Assembly: GCF_000378385.1 (NCBI RefSeq)
Contig: NZ_KB899660.1
Coordinates: 248,001-312,000, forward strand
Source of the DNA: Paenibacillus daejeonensis DSM 15491
GTDB taxonomy: Bacteria > Bacillota > Bacilli > Paenibacillales > Paenibacillaceae
Reading direction: 5' to 3'
DNA length: 64,000 nucleotides
Below, piece after piece: positions 55,793-63,958 of the stretch (position 1 is the stretch's first letter; each line of letters starts with the position of its first letter). The position numbers were made by a program, and so were the translations under genes. A model generated the notes under the pieces. That model had not been told where the DNA came from. It was given only the letters and a program-made list of their open reading frames with translations, and searched no databases.

Positions 55793-57061
55793 CTACCATT
55801 GTTGTGATTTTACAACACTTCGTCCGATCGCCTCGGCAAACGCATCGTTTTGGAAGGTCAACCGCCAGAACGCGGCACCTTTTAGTCCATAACGCTTGGC
55901 CAGACCAAGCTTGTCGCCAACGGTCGCCGGCGTCTCGTTCCAGAGGTGGATGCCGAGGACAATTTTCTCCTTGGGTACACCCATCTCGAGCAGCTGTCGA
56001 ATCGCTTGATCCACACTGGCATTTGGCTCCGGCGCTCGGGTCTGATTGGGGTCCGGGCGATAATCATACGCCATGAGGACGAGGTCCTCGGACAGAGAGG
56101 CCAGCTTCACATAGTCATATCCCTTGTACCAGCCGTTGGGCGGCGGGACCGCTATTGAAATTCCGATTCCAAGTGGAGTCAGCCGCGTGTGAAGCTCCTC
56201 CACAAAACGGTTCAGCAGACGTTGCTGTGCCACAGGGTCCAAATGAAGGCCCAGACCTTCGAGGTCGAGCTGTACGCCTTCGAAGCCTTTCTCTACGGCC
56301 AACTCCACAATACCGTCCAATGCCTTGTTGCGCAGTACCGGATCGCTCAGCATCTTCGTCAGCTCGCCGCGACCGTCTACAGAGTATACCATGAGATATG
56401 GGGTGATCCCCTCCGTAGCTACACCCGCAATGATCGATTCCGGTGTATCCTCTCCGGCGGGTAGCGGCCAGAAATAATCCGCGCCGTCGAGTACAAGCTC
56501 ACCCTGTTCGTTAATCCGGCTCCAACCGAAGGCAACGGAGTTCATATCCGCCATGTGTGCTCGCTGCCCGTATGACCCGAGCGCGTAGAAGGTCCGCAGA
56601 TGCATCTGCTTTTGCGGTGATACAACGGTAACCGTGCGCGTCGATTGGGTCCAGCTGACCGTCGCACCGAATTGAGAGCTGAAGAAGTTCAGCGGAATCA
56701 GCACCTGGTTGTTTTTCATCATTGGCGCCTCGAGCAACTGCACCGCCTGACTGTTCACTCGCGCGGTGGATTGGCCTAGCGTCAAAGCGACCTGCTTCGG
56801 CGTGCCATTCACCTCGGCTTGAGCATGTACCGTTTTCGTTCCATTATCCCATTGTACCGTTACACCGAGCGACTGCGCCAAGGTCCGGAACGGCAAAAAG
56901 GTGACGCCGTTATGAATGAGCGGTGGTGTTGCAAAAGGCAGAGGTACATTGTCGAGCACGATCTTGATCTCCGGTGCTGCCGCCTTGGCTGGCGCCCCGT
57001 TTCCTGTCCATATGGATAACGTTAGTAGAGCTGCTAGTGCTATTTTTCCCCATTTAATCAT
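55793..57061 (-). CDS. Secreted stalk-domain protein with GH18-like glycosidase domain
   Basis: The 422-residue protein has a signal peptide (KWGKIALAALLTLSIWTGNGAPAKA), a stalk/copper amine oxidase N-terminal domain (about 30-150, with PLPFATPPLIHNGVTFLPFRTLAQ and VTVQWDNGTKTV), and a TIM-barrel domain of the GH18/YaaH type from about 160: VAFGWSRINEQGELV, FEGVQLDLEGLGL where the acid of the GH18 DxxDxDxE-like motif is Glu, and MAYDYRPDPNQT. Such proteins hydrolyse peptidoglycan or chitin-like glycans, in spore-cortex or wall turnover. The ATG at 57061 lies five bases after GGAGG, and overlaps the stop of a 38-residue ORF. Confidence 0.85.
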   Translation of the reverse strand: MIKWGKIALAALLTLSIWTGNGAPAKAAAPEIKIVLDNVPLPFATPPLIHNGVTFLPFRTLAQSLGVTVQWDNGTKTVHAQAEVNGTPKQVALTLGQSTARVNSQAVQLLEAPMMKNNQVLIPLNFFSSQFGATVSWTQSTRTVTVVSPQKQMHLRTFYALGSYGQRAHMADMNSVAFGWSRINEQGELVLDGADYFWPLPAGEDTPESIIAGVATEGITPYLMVYSVDGRGELTKMLSDPVLRNKALDGIVELAVEKGFEGVQLDLEGLGLHLDPVAQQRLLNRFVEELHTRLTPLGIGISIAVPPPNGWYKGYDYVKLASLSEDLVLMAYDYRPDPNQTRAPEPNASVDQAIRQLLEMGVPKEKIVLGIHLWNETPATVGDKLGLAKRYGLKGAAFWRLTFQNDAFAEAIGRSVVKSQQW

Positions 57062-57174
57062 AAGTTCCTCCATTTCCTATGTACGATAGATTCCAACACA
57101 CCATTCATCCAGATAAACTTCTTTTTGCCTTTGGCCCGTTGCTTTTCCCATCGCATACGCTGCTTTTCATTCAT
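57058..57174 (-). CDS. Short ORF of 38 residues coupled to the GH18-like gene
   Basis: MNEKQRMRWEKQRAKGKKKF is followed by IWMNGVLESIVHRKWRNL; the N-terminal half is very basic and helical. The ATG at 57174 has AAAGGAACAG upstream, and the TGA overlaps the ATG of the GH18-like gene (ATGA). The N-terminus resembles that of small Bacillales membrane proteins (KxRAKGKxxFI), but the TM helix expected after it is missing, so it may be a truncated relative kept for coupling. Confidence 0.5.
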   Translation of the reverse strand: MNEKQRMRWEKQRAKGKKKFIWMNGVLESIVHRKWRNL

Positions 57175-57207
57175 GATTTTGCTGTTCCTTTCTTTGTCTC
57201 TCATTTG

Positions 57208-57681
57208 CTAGTTCTCTGATGACACCTTTATCACTTCTATGTATTCGGCAGACAGCTCGGTCAAGCGAGATACTTCATCTGTGGTCATACCGAGTTGCAA
57301 GGCATTACGGGCAATGCGCAGGCTATGTTTTAGCGGGATAAGCGTGTGTTTTACGTCATCAAGGTCCAAGTAATCATCTGCGACTTCACCATTTAGGAAG
57401 AACTCCATATCATACGTGCCAATTAGCTTGTCCACATAGAGAATCCTGGTCGAGCATACAACTACTGCTTCGCCTGTTTCTCCTGTATCATATTTGTATT
57501 TCAAATAAATAGCACGTTCCTCCAGACGAATAAATGCATCGATTACCTTGCCTGCGAACAGATCATGAGACTCATCCCGGTTCTTATTACGCCAGCAATT
57601 GAATGTGCCCCAGAATCCTTCCAAGGTGCGCTCCATGGCCTGGTGTTCGCGATCCCAGCGAAGCAAAATATCCTTATTCAT
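57208..57681 (-). CDS. Hypothetical protein
   Basis: The 157-residue protein is soluble, with a helix-rich N-terminus (LLRWDREHQAMERTLEGFWGTF) and a C-terminal region LTELSAEYIEVIKVSSEN, and the pattern RNALQLGMTTDEVSRLTELS, which resembles the helix-turn-helix-like end of Rpn-family nuclease proteins (LGMSxEEIAxLTGLS). The middle (YLKYKYDTGETGEAVVVCSTRILYV) lacks the catalytic residues I would need. It may be a partial or degenerate relative of that family. The ATG at 57681 follows GGAGTGTTCGTGGC. It is on the minus strand upstream of the 38-residue ORF and the GH18-like gene. Confidence 0.55.
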   Translation of the reverse strand: MNKDILLRWDREHQAMERTLEGFWGTFNCWRNKNRDESHDLFAGKVIDAFIRLEERAIYLKYKYDTGETGEAVVVCSTRILYVDKLIGTYDMEFFLNGEVADDYLDLDDVKHTLIPLKHSLRIARNALQLGMTTDEVSRLTELSAEYIEVIKVSSEN

Positions 57682-57826
57682 GCCACGAACACTCCTTTGA
57701 CCGTAACATAATTTCCCACGACTCTAGTTTATTCTACTATACTCTATCCGCTGTTGAATACATTTCTCCCACAAAAAGAAGACTTCGCCACCCATGCAGC
57801 GAAGTCTCCTATTCTCAAATTATTCT

Positions 57827-58555
57827 TTATGCCTTCGGCCGAACAACCACTTCATTTACATCTACACCAGCGGGCTGCTCAATCGCATAGGCGATGGCCC
57901 GAGCGATAGCGGAAGCCGGCAAGGCGTTGCGGCGGTATTCCTTCATGAACTCCCGTGCCGCCTCATCGGATATCGTATCAGCCAGCTCGGACTCGGTTAC
58001 ACCCGGGGAGATGAGCGTGGTGCGGATCACGTCCCCCAACTCTTGTCGCAGGCCGTCGGTGATGGCAAGGACTGCATATTTGGTCGCACAATAGACAGCT
58101 GCTGTCGGGGTAACAGAATACGCGCCGATCGAAGCCACATTGATGATCTGTCCGAAGCCCTGTTGTTTCATCACAGGTACCGTGGCCGCAATCCCATGCA
58201 GCACACCGCGAATATTGACATCAATCATGCGATTCCACTCCTCGATCTTTAGTAGCTCCAGCGCAGACAACGGCATCACCCCTGCATTGTTCACGATCAC
58301 ATCCACACGGCCGAAGGTGTCGCAGGCTAGCCGAACAATCGCTTCCACCTGTCCCAGGTCGGTGACATCCAGCTGTTGGTAGGCCACTCTCCCCCCTTGT
58401 TCCTGGATCTCGGCTGCCAGCCTCTCTAATTTGTCGATCCGCCGCGCTCCGAGCACCACTTGTGCCCCACGCTCAGCGAGCCATCTGGCTGTCGCTTCAC
58501 CAATTCCACTGCTTGCTCCCGTAATAACAACGACTTTGTCTTGTAATTCTGACAT
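57827..58555 (-). CDS. Short-chain dehydrogenase/reductase (SDR)
   Basis: The 242-residue classical SDR has the cofactor motif ITGASSGIGEAT (about residues 11-22), the NNAG motif in DVIVNNAGVMPLS, the catalytic YxxxK in VYCATKYAV and the preceding Ser in NVASIGAYS. The acid of LGARRIDKL at the end of beta2 is absent, so NADP use is likely. It reduces or oxidises an alcohol/carbonyl substrate that is unknown. The ATG at 58555 follows GGGAGCGATG. It is divergent from the AraC regulator at 58747, which probably controls it. Confidence 0.92.
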   Translation of the reverse strand: MSELQDKVVVITGASSGIGEATARWLAERGAQVVLGARRIDKLERLAAEIQEQGGRVAYQQLDVTDLGQVEAIVRLACDTFGRVDVIVNNAGVMPLSALELLKIEEWNRMIDVNIRGVLHGIAATVPVMKQQGFGQIINVASIGAYSVTPTAAVYCATKYAVLAITDGLRQELGDVIRTTLISPGVTESELADTISDEAAREFMKEYRRNALPASAIARAIAYAIEQPAGVDVNEVVVRPKA

Positions 58556-58746
58556 TCTGCATCGCTCCCTAGTCCCTAGAATTATAATTCATCAATTGTG
58601 CCTAATCGTATGTTAAGCTTGCTCGCTTCTCCTTCATTATGCCTTTGTAACCGTTAGATGAGGTAGCCAGATGATCCAGCTATATTGCCTAATCCTCCAA
58701 GATATCATATAGTAGATGTAAATTCATTCGAAACGGAGGCTTGCTT

Positions 58747-59655
58747 ATGAGCGGGCAGCAGGATGGTTTCTCCTCAGAGTTGGCAAGGCATATTGGGGCT
58801 CATACCGAGGCAGATGGAACCTATGTGACGTCATGCCCCGATCTTTCCTTCATTCGTTCATCTACTATATCCGCTCCGGTTCATACGGTTTACCGTCCAT
58901 CCATCTGCATCGTCGCCCAAGGGAGAAAACAGGTCACGCTCGGCGCAGAGCATTTCTATTATCATCCTGGGTCTTTTCTTGCCGCTTCGGTTCATTTGCC
59001 AATCACCGGCCAAGTCATTGAAGCCTCCCCCGAGACGCCCTATCTGAGCTTGCAGCTGCAATTCGAACTGGAGCAGATTCTGGATGTAATGCAGGCTGCT
59101 CCGAGTCGGGCTATCACCAAGTCCGCGGTCCCACGCGGTTTGGGCGTCAGTCCGATGATCGATCCGCTTGGTGACTCGGTACTGCGTTTAGTGCGCCTGC
59201 TCGAGACCCCTGAGGATCTACCTGTGCTTGCGCCATTTATCATTCGTGAGATTCTGTACCGGATGCTGCAGTCCGAGCAAGGCAATGCCATCCGTCATTT
59301 TGCTCTTATGGGCAGCCAAGCTGGACGAATTGCGCATGTGCTAGCCTGGTTATCCCGGCACTACAAACAGCCCATCCGTGTGGATGAGCTGGCTGAGGAG
59401 GCCCATATGAGTCCTTCGTCTTTTTTTGCCTGCTTCAAAGAGGTAACCGCCATGACTCCGATTCAATACCAAAAGCAGCTTCGCTTGCAGGAAGCCAGAC
59501 GTTTGCTCCTGTCCGAAGCCATGGATGCCACAAGCGCAGCCTACCAAGTCGGGTACGAAAGCGCAACGCAGTTCAACCGCGAATACGCGCGTTTCTTCGG
59601 CAAACCGCCGATGCGAGATATTCGTCAGTTCAGAGAGACCATTCTTCCGACCTAG
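58747..59655 (+). CDS. AraC-family regulator with N-terminal AraC-type ligand domain
   Basis: The 302-residue protein has an N-terminal domain with ITGQVIEASPETPYLSLQLQFELEQIL (AraC_N-like beta domain), and a C-terminal pair of HTH motifs: VDELAEEAHMSPSSFFACFKEVTAMTPIQYQKQLRLQEARRLL and AYQVGYESATQFNREYARFFGKPPM. This is the YqhC/AraC_N group. The ATG at 58747 follows GGAGG at seven bases. It is divergent from the SDR gene, so it is the likely activator or repressor of that gene. The ligand is unknown. Confidence 0.9.
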   Translation: MSGQQDGFSSELARHIGAHTEADGTYVTSCPDLSFIRSSTISAPVHTVYRPSICIVAQGRKQVTLGAEHFYYHPGSFLAASVHLPITGQVIEASPETPYLSLQLQFELEQILDVMQAAPSRAITKSAVPRGLGVSPMIDPLGDSVLRLVRLLETPEDLPVLAPFIIREILYRMLQSEQGNAIRHFALMGSQAGRIAHVLAWLSRHYKQPIRVDELAEEAHMSPSSFFACFKEVTAMTPIQYQKQLRLQEARRLLLSEAMDATSAAYQVGYESATQFNREYARFFGKPPMRDIRQFRETILPT

Positions 59656-59656
59656 G

Positions 59657-60868
59657 TTAGAATACAGGCAGAGGATCGTTAAACGTTCGCCAATCTTCTA
59701 CCATCTCAGATGGTGTAAGTAACGCCTGATCGAGCGTATGGACGATGTGCTCCCGGTCCAGATCAATACCAATGAAGACGAGCTTGGTTACACGGTCGCC
59801 CCAAGTGTCGTCCCAATCCGCAGATTTGGGAAAATCATGGGCATCGCCAAAATAAGCTTCCCGCTCCTCTTCCGAGAGTGCCGCCGCCCACAGCCCTGCC
59901 GAAGATAACTGGCGGGATACGCCCGCCTGACTGAAGGACAGCGCCAAATTATTGCGTGTCGCCACCCAAAGCAAGCCCTTGGACCGAACGACAGACTTCG
60001 GCCAGCTCGATAGCCGTTGCAGTAAACGCTCCGGATGGAAAGGTACTTTGCGCGTATAGACAAATGAGGTGATGCCGTACTCCTCAGTTTCAGGAGTGTG
60101 TTGGGGCTTCTGCAGCTCTTGCATCCAGCCCGCGGATTGGCTGGCCGTCTTGAAGTCGAAACGGTGGGTATTCAATATTTCACGTGGATCGATCTGTCCT
60201 TGGGAAGCGCGGATAATCTTTGCGTGTGGCTGTAGTCCCCGCAGCGTGCGTTCTAGCCGTGTTAACTCTTCCTCACTCACAAGATCGCACTTGTTAATGA
60301 TCAGCACATCGCAGAATTCCACCTGATCAATCAGCAGATGTACGACGCCGCGGCGGTCCTCTTCTCCCGCCTCCTGTCGACGATCGCGCAGGGTCTCCCG
60401 GGTATTGTAATCCAGCCAAAAATTCTGCGCATCCACCACAGTCACCATCGTATCTAGCCGGGTCAAGCGGGACAAATCAATTGCCTGTTCCTCATCTACA
60501 TAAGTGAAGGTCTGCGCCACCGGCAATGGCTCTCCGATTCCCGTAGATTCGATGAGAATATAATCAAATCGCTTCTCCAGCGCTAATCGTTCGACTTCCT
60601 GCAGGAGGTCGTCCCGCAGGGTGCAGCATATGCAGCCATTTGACATCTCGACCAGCTTCTCCTCTGTCCGACTTAGTCCTCCACCGCTGCGTACCATCTC
60701 CGCATCCAGATTGACCTCGCTCAGGTCGTTAACGATGACGGCCGCCTTTAACCCTTCCCGATTATGCAAGACATGATTGAGAATCGTGGTTTTTCCTGCC
60801 CCAAGATAGCCACTTAAGACGGTCACCGGCAGCTTTTCCAAATACTCTTTCTCCAATACTTCCTCCAT
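59657..60868 (-). CDS. CobW/COG0523-family GTPase, candidate zinc chaperone
   Basis: The 403-residue protein has the G3E GTPase motifs: Walker A GYLGAGKTT (about 20-28), the metal-binding GCICCTLRDDL (CxCC, about 73-76), a Walker B-like ILIESTGIGEPLPVA and the guanine motif INKCDL (NKxD). The C-terminal CobW_C domain has SFVYTRKVPFHPERLLQRLSSW. COG0523 proteins with CxCC insert or move metals; in Bacillus the zinc-regulated ones are ZagA (YciC) type. The ATG at 60868 follows AAGGAG; two Zur-like boxes lie 35-75 bases upstream, so a zinc-starvation role is strongly suggested. Confidence 0.9.
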   Translation of the reverse strand: MEEVLEKEYLEKLPVTVLSGYLGAGKTTILNHVLHNREGLKAAVIVNDLSEVNLDAEMVRSGGGLSRTEEKLVEMSNGCICCTLRDDLLQEVERLALEKRFDYILIESTGIGEPLPVAQTFTYVDEEQAIDLSRLTRLDTMVTVVDAQNFWLDYNTRETLRDRRQEAGEEDRRGVVHLLIDQVEFCDVLIINKCDLVSEEELTRLERTLRGLQPHAKIIRASQGQIDPREILNTHRFDFKTASQSAGWMQELQKPQHTPETEEYGITSFVYTRKVPFHPERLLQRLSSWPKSVVRSKGLLWVATRNNLALSFSQAGVSRQLSSAGLWAAALSEEEREAYFGDAHDFPKSADWDDTWGDRVTKLVFIGIDLDREHIVHTLDQALLTPSEMVEDWRTFNDPLPVF

Positions 60869-60904
60869 TGTCCAGGCTCCTTCCGATCGTTGATATCACA
60901 TTAA

Positions 60905-60945
60905 TAGTAATCGTTTCTATTTAATAATAGTAATGATTACTATTA
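60905..60945. promoter_or_regulatory. Two Zur-like boxes
   Basis: A 21-bp perfect palindrome around one centre base, TAATAGTAATGATTACTATTA (60925-60945), contains TAGTAAT-G-ATTACTA, a 7-1-7 Fur-family box with the TAAT-ATTA core of Bacillus Zur sites. A second, imperfect box (TAGTAAT-C-GTTTCTA) is at 60905-60919. Both precede the CobW-family gene. Confidence 0.8.
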
Positions 60946-60990
60946 AAGATGTCAATCCTTAGAGTTAGTCGGAAGGCAAAGCCTAAAATG

Positions 60991-61035
60991 AAAAACGTTC
61001 TCGTTCCTAGTTTTACATCACTAGGTACGAGAACG
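60991..61035 (-). terminator. Rho-independent terminator after small membrane protein gene
   Basis: A long stem CGTTCTCGTTCCTAG / CTAGGTACGAGAACG (one mismatch) with TTTTTCATTTT on the minus strand, 11 bases after the stop codon at 61046. Confidence 0.85.
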
Positions 61036-61045
61036 CTTAATATAA

Positions 61046-61321
61046 TCACCCAATTAGAACACTTGTCGATGGCAACTGAATTACCACGGATGCACCAATT
61101 ATTAACAATCCAATGACTGGGCGGACTTCCTTCATATTAATCCGTGTTACTTCCAGCACATACAGGATCAAGCCCACACTAGCCAGAAATTGCAAACTTC
61201 GAAGAATAAAGCTCTCCTCTGCAAAAACAAGGGGATACCTCAGTTTCCATTTCAACTGGCTCACACCCTTTCTTGCCGTTTCCCCTCCAACAACCATATT
61301 TACGAATGAACAACATCCCAA
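61046..61321 (-). CDS. Small membrane protein of unknown function
   Basis: The frame encodes one or two hydrophobic segments (LQFLASVGLILYVLEVTRI and VIGLLIIGASVVIQLPS) after a basic amphipathic stretch (LKWKLRYPLVFAEESFILRS). The start is unsure: the frame opens at a TTG at 61321, but a TTG at 61258 or a GTG at 61267 behind AAAGGG is more plausible, giving about 70 residues. The family is unknown to me. It is separated from the CobW gene by its terminator and lies on the same strand, so it is upstream in a distinct transcript. Confidence 0.55.
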   Translation of the reverse strand: MGCCSFVNMVVGGETARKGVSQLKWKLRYPLVFAEESFILRSLQFLASVGLILYVLEVTRINMKEVRPVIGLLIIGASVVIQLPSTSVLIG

Positions 61322-61465
61322 ATTCTACTAGAATATGAAAGCAGGATCAAGAGATAACAACGATATGAACGACAACGGGCTGTCCAGAACGTCAGTGAGA
61401 ATTGTAAAAACAAAAACTGCCACTTACTATGCTATGGAACGTATCACAAAAAAACACTTTGTTCT

Positions 61466-61701
61466 CTAACGGCCACCAGAGCGCTTAATCGTAAAGAAAA
61501 TGGACGTTTAAAAAGCTAACGGCCGCAGGCACACTTATTTGCTCTAAAACTAGACATTTCGGCTGAAAACGCGTCAATAACGGCGTTCCTGTCCGTTAGA
61601 ATTGCAAATGGCATGTTTGCAGCCTAATAGGTGCTGTGGTGTCCGTTACAGCAAAAAATGAATCCTGAGTGATGCGCGATAACCGATACAGTATTAATCG
61701 A
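61466..61701. repeat. Long intergenic repeat, arm B (inverted relative to arm A)
   Basis: The plus strand of this 236-bp segment matches the reverse complement of 46954-47188 closely. The module at its right edge (TATTAATCGACACTCTCATGGCGTCCGTTAG, 61692-61721) also resembles 47212-47244. It is in a 509-base gap with no coding capacity between the small membrane protein and the VOC protein. Confidence 0.8.
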
Positions 61702-61830
61702 CACTCTCATGGCGTCCGTTAGGGTCTCCGCGCACGTCCTTACGTCGAAACTTTACAACATAGAGGCCGGACAGAAAACCTAACGGTTTCTCATCCAGCC
61801 TTTTTTTTGAACTTATTGTACAGCTCCGTA

Positions 61831-62340
61831 CTACAACGATTTGCTCCATTCCTCTACGCGACGGGCACTCTCTTGTTCGGACAGGTCCTCGATCCGCGTC
61901 ATAATCGACCAACGCACGCCGAAGGGGTCCAGAATACTGCCATAGCGATCCCCCGACACGAAGGTGCCAGGCGCCTCCCTAATCGTTGCTCCTTGCGCGA
62001 CAGCCCGCTCGAAGAACGAATCTACATCCGAAACATAAATACCCATGGAATAACACGCCCCATCAGCGGGCGGCTGCACCAGGCCGTAATCCGGATTCGC
62101 AGCACCTAATTGAAGGTAGCCTTGGCCAAAATCAAGATCGGCATGGATAACGAGCGGCCCCGCCTCCGTATCGACAGTGGTGACATTTTTTGCTTTTGCA
62201 CCAAATACCCCTTCGTAGAAAGCAATGGCCGCTGCCGGTTCACGCACCACCAGAAACGGCGTCAATGTGGTATAGCCGTGTGGCACCCCACCTGTTGTAT
62301 ACTTGCCGGTCACCCCAAGGGCTTGTCCCTGTGTGTCCAT
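61831..62340 (-). CDS. VOC-family (glyoxalase/bleomycin resistance-like) protein, PhnB type
   Basis: The 169-residue protein has the VOC/PhnB pattern: TTLTPFLVVREPAAAIAFYEGVFGAKAKNV, VIHADLDFGQGYLQLGAANPDY, VDSFFERAVAQGATIREAP and RYGSILDPFGVRWSIM. It keeps the His and acid positions of the metal-binding fold only in part, so enzymatic activity is unsure. Three ATGs stand in tandem; the last (62340) has the best spacing to AGAGGAGGA. It is divergent from the AraC regulator at 62492, which may control it. The plus-strand ORF inside is a shadow. Confidence 0.85.
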   Translation of the reverse strand: MDTQGQALGVTGKYTTGGVPHGYTTLTPFLVVREPAAAIAFYEGVFGAKAKNVTTVDTEAGPLVIHADLDFGQGYLQLGAANPDYGLVQPPADGACYSMGIYVSDVDSFFERAVAQGATIREAPGTFVSGDRYGSILDPFGVRWSIMTRIEDLSEQESARRVEEWSKSL

Positions 62341-62491
62341 CATCATTCCTCCTCTGGCTTCAGGCACCCGTCGATCCTATACGTTCGCTTTACGTCGATG
62401 CGGGCACTCTGCTAAGCTCAAGTATAAAGGGTCAAGCACCCATCGTATTGTAAAAACGCGACACATTCAATGAACACGAGGGGAATCCGCC

Positions 62492-63319
62492 ATGAAGTCA
62501 AAGGATCATCTGCCGACACGAGGTATCGTTCACGCCGCTGCAGGACGGGAGAAATTTCATCTTGCCCGTTTTGAACCGGGCCCTGAACTGCTGCCATTCG
62601 TGGAGCATTATTGGTTCATCCGTTACACAATTGATCCGCAGACACCGTTTTCCCAGACGGTTCTCTCCTATCCCAATGTCCATTTGGCTTTCGAAGCCGA
62701 GCAAGGAGAGCAGCGTGCGTTGGTATACGGTGTTCCACTACGCCCTTTTGTACGGCAGCTGAGCGGGACGGGTTATGTCCTTGGCGTGAAGTTTCGCGCG
62801 GGCGGCTTCTACCCTTTCTGGAAGCAGGATGTGAATCAATTGACCGGACTTACCGTTCAAGCCACCGGCATCTTCGGTGCAGATGTAGAGGAGTGGAAGG
62901 GGCGAATTCTGAGTGCGGAGGATGAAGCGGCTATGGCGGAGCAAGCGGAACAAATGCTGCTCACCCTGCTGCCAGTGCAGGACGAGCAGGCTACGCTGGC
63001 CGGACAGATCACAATAGAGGCGATGAACGACCGATCACTGACCTCGGTGGAGCAGATGAGTGAGCGCTACGAACTGTCCGTTCGCCAATTGCAGCGGCTG
63101 TTCCGCAGATATGTAGGGGTATCGCCCAAATGGGTCATCAAGCGCTTCCGGCTGCAGGAAGCCGCAGAGCGATTGGAGCAGGATTCGTCTGTCTCTTGGG
63201 CAGAGCTGGCGGTCATGCTGGGTTACAGCGACCAGGCGCATTTCATCAAGGACTTCAAAGCGGTGGTCGGACAGTCCCCTGCAGCATACAGCAAGTCAGC
63301 CAAGACCAGCCCGACTTGA
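62492..63319 (+). CDS. AraC-family transcriptional regulator
   Basis: The 275-residue protein has an N-terminal domain resembling that of AraC regulators with an FxPGPELLPFVEHYWFI motif (DUF6597-like), a middle linker, and AraC HTH in the C-terminal half: VEQMSERYELSVRQLQRLFRRYVGVSPKWVIKRFRLQEAAERL and WAELAVMLGYSDQAHFIKDFKAVVGQSPAAY. The ATG at 62492 follows GAGGGGAATC. It lies divergently from the VOC gene with about 150 bases between, and probably regulates it. The effector is unknown. Confidence 0.9.
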   Translation: MKSKDHLPTRGIVHAAAGREKFHLARFEPGPELLPFVEHYWFIRYTIDPQTPFSQTVLSYPNVHLAFEAEQGEQRALVYGVPLRPFVRQLSGTGYVLGVKFRAGGFYPFWKQDVNQLTGLTVQATGIFGADVEEWKGRILSAEDEAAMAEQAEQMLLTLLPVQDEQATLAGQITIEAMNDRSLTSVEQMSERYELSVRQLQRLFRRYVGVSPKWVIKRFRLQEAAERLEQDSSVSWAELAVMLGYSDQAHFIKDFKAVVGQSPAAYSKSAKTSPT

Positions 63320-63958
63320 TTATAGCCGCTTCTGAGCCAGCTGATAGAGCGCTTCTTTGTGCTTGCGATTTTCTTCACGTCCGGCTGGTTTAACAAATAG
63401 GGCCATAGCGTCAGCGCCAATCCAGTCATGTTCTAATGCCGTTTTCAAAAAATCAAAAGCTTTCAGACGCAACAGCTCTGAGACTTGGTCACCATTCAAT
63501 GGATGACCTTGTTGAGCTTGCTGCTCCATCTCCAGGATGAATAGCTCTTTTGGAATATGCTTTTCATCCGGCTGTTCTTTTAGACGGTTCACTTGTTCCT
63601 CATTCAAGGTACGGCTTCGAATTAAGGTGATACAGATGCTGACCGCTGATAAGGAATGGGGATAAAGACCATAGACTCGCATGATCTCATCAAACATCGA
63701 ATTCGGAACACTGTCGCTAACCTCGTTCAGGAGATCTTTGAAATATCGAATGAGCAGATGATCCAAATCAATTCCCTTGGGAAGCTCTAACTGTGGGAGC
63801 ACTTGCACGAGTCTTGCCATTTCATCGTCCGTCAGATACGTGTGAAGTTCAATTTTTTCCGTCACGCTTAATTCCGTTAGCAGCGTTTGTACGACAGATG
63901 CGGGTGTGGCTTCCTGTGAATCTCGTTGCAGAGCAAGCTTCAGTTGTTCCAGAGACAT
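63320..63958 (-). CDS. Hypothetical protein
   Basis: A 212-residue acidic, mostly helical protein (LEQLKLALQRDSQEATPASVVQTLLTEL, LTDDEMARLVQVLPQLELPKG, and a C-terminal AFDFLKTALEHDWIGADAMALF). No TM, signal peptide or metal motif is seen, and I do not recognise the family. The ATG at 63958 is behind GGGGGGTCACACA, a strong ribosome binding site; a start at 63982 would include that site. Its stop codon is directly beyond that of the convergent AraC gene (63319), so no transcription terminator is visible between them. Upstream is the window edge. Confidence 0.6.
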   Translation of the reverse strand: MSLEQLKLALQRDSQEATPASVVQTLLTELSVTEKIELHTYLTDDEMARLVQVLPQLELPKGIDLDHLLIRYFKDLLNEVSDSVPNSMFDEIMRVYGLYPHSLSAVSICITLIRSRTLNEEQVNRLKEQPDEKHIPKELFILEMEQQAQQGHPLNGDQVSELLRLKAFDFLKTALEHDWIGADAMALFVKPAGREENRKHKEALYQLAQKRL

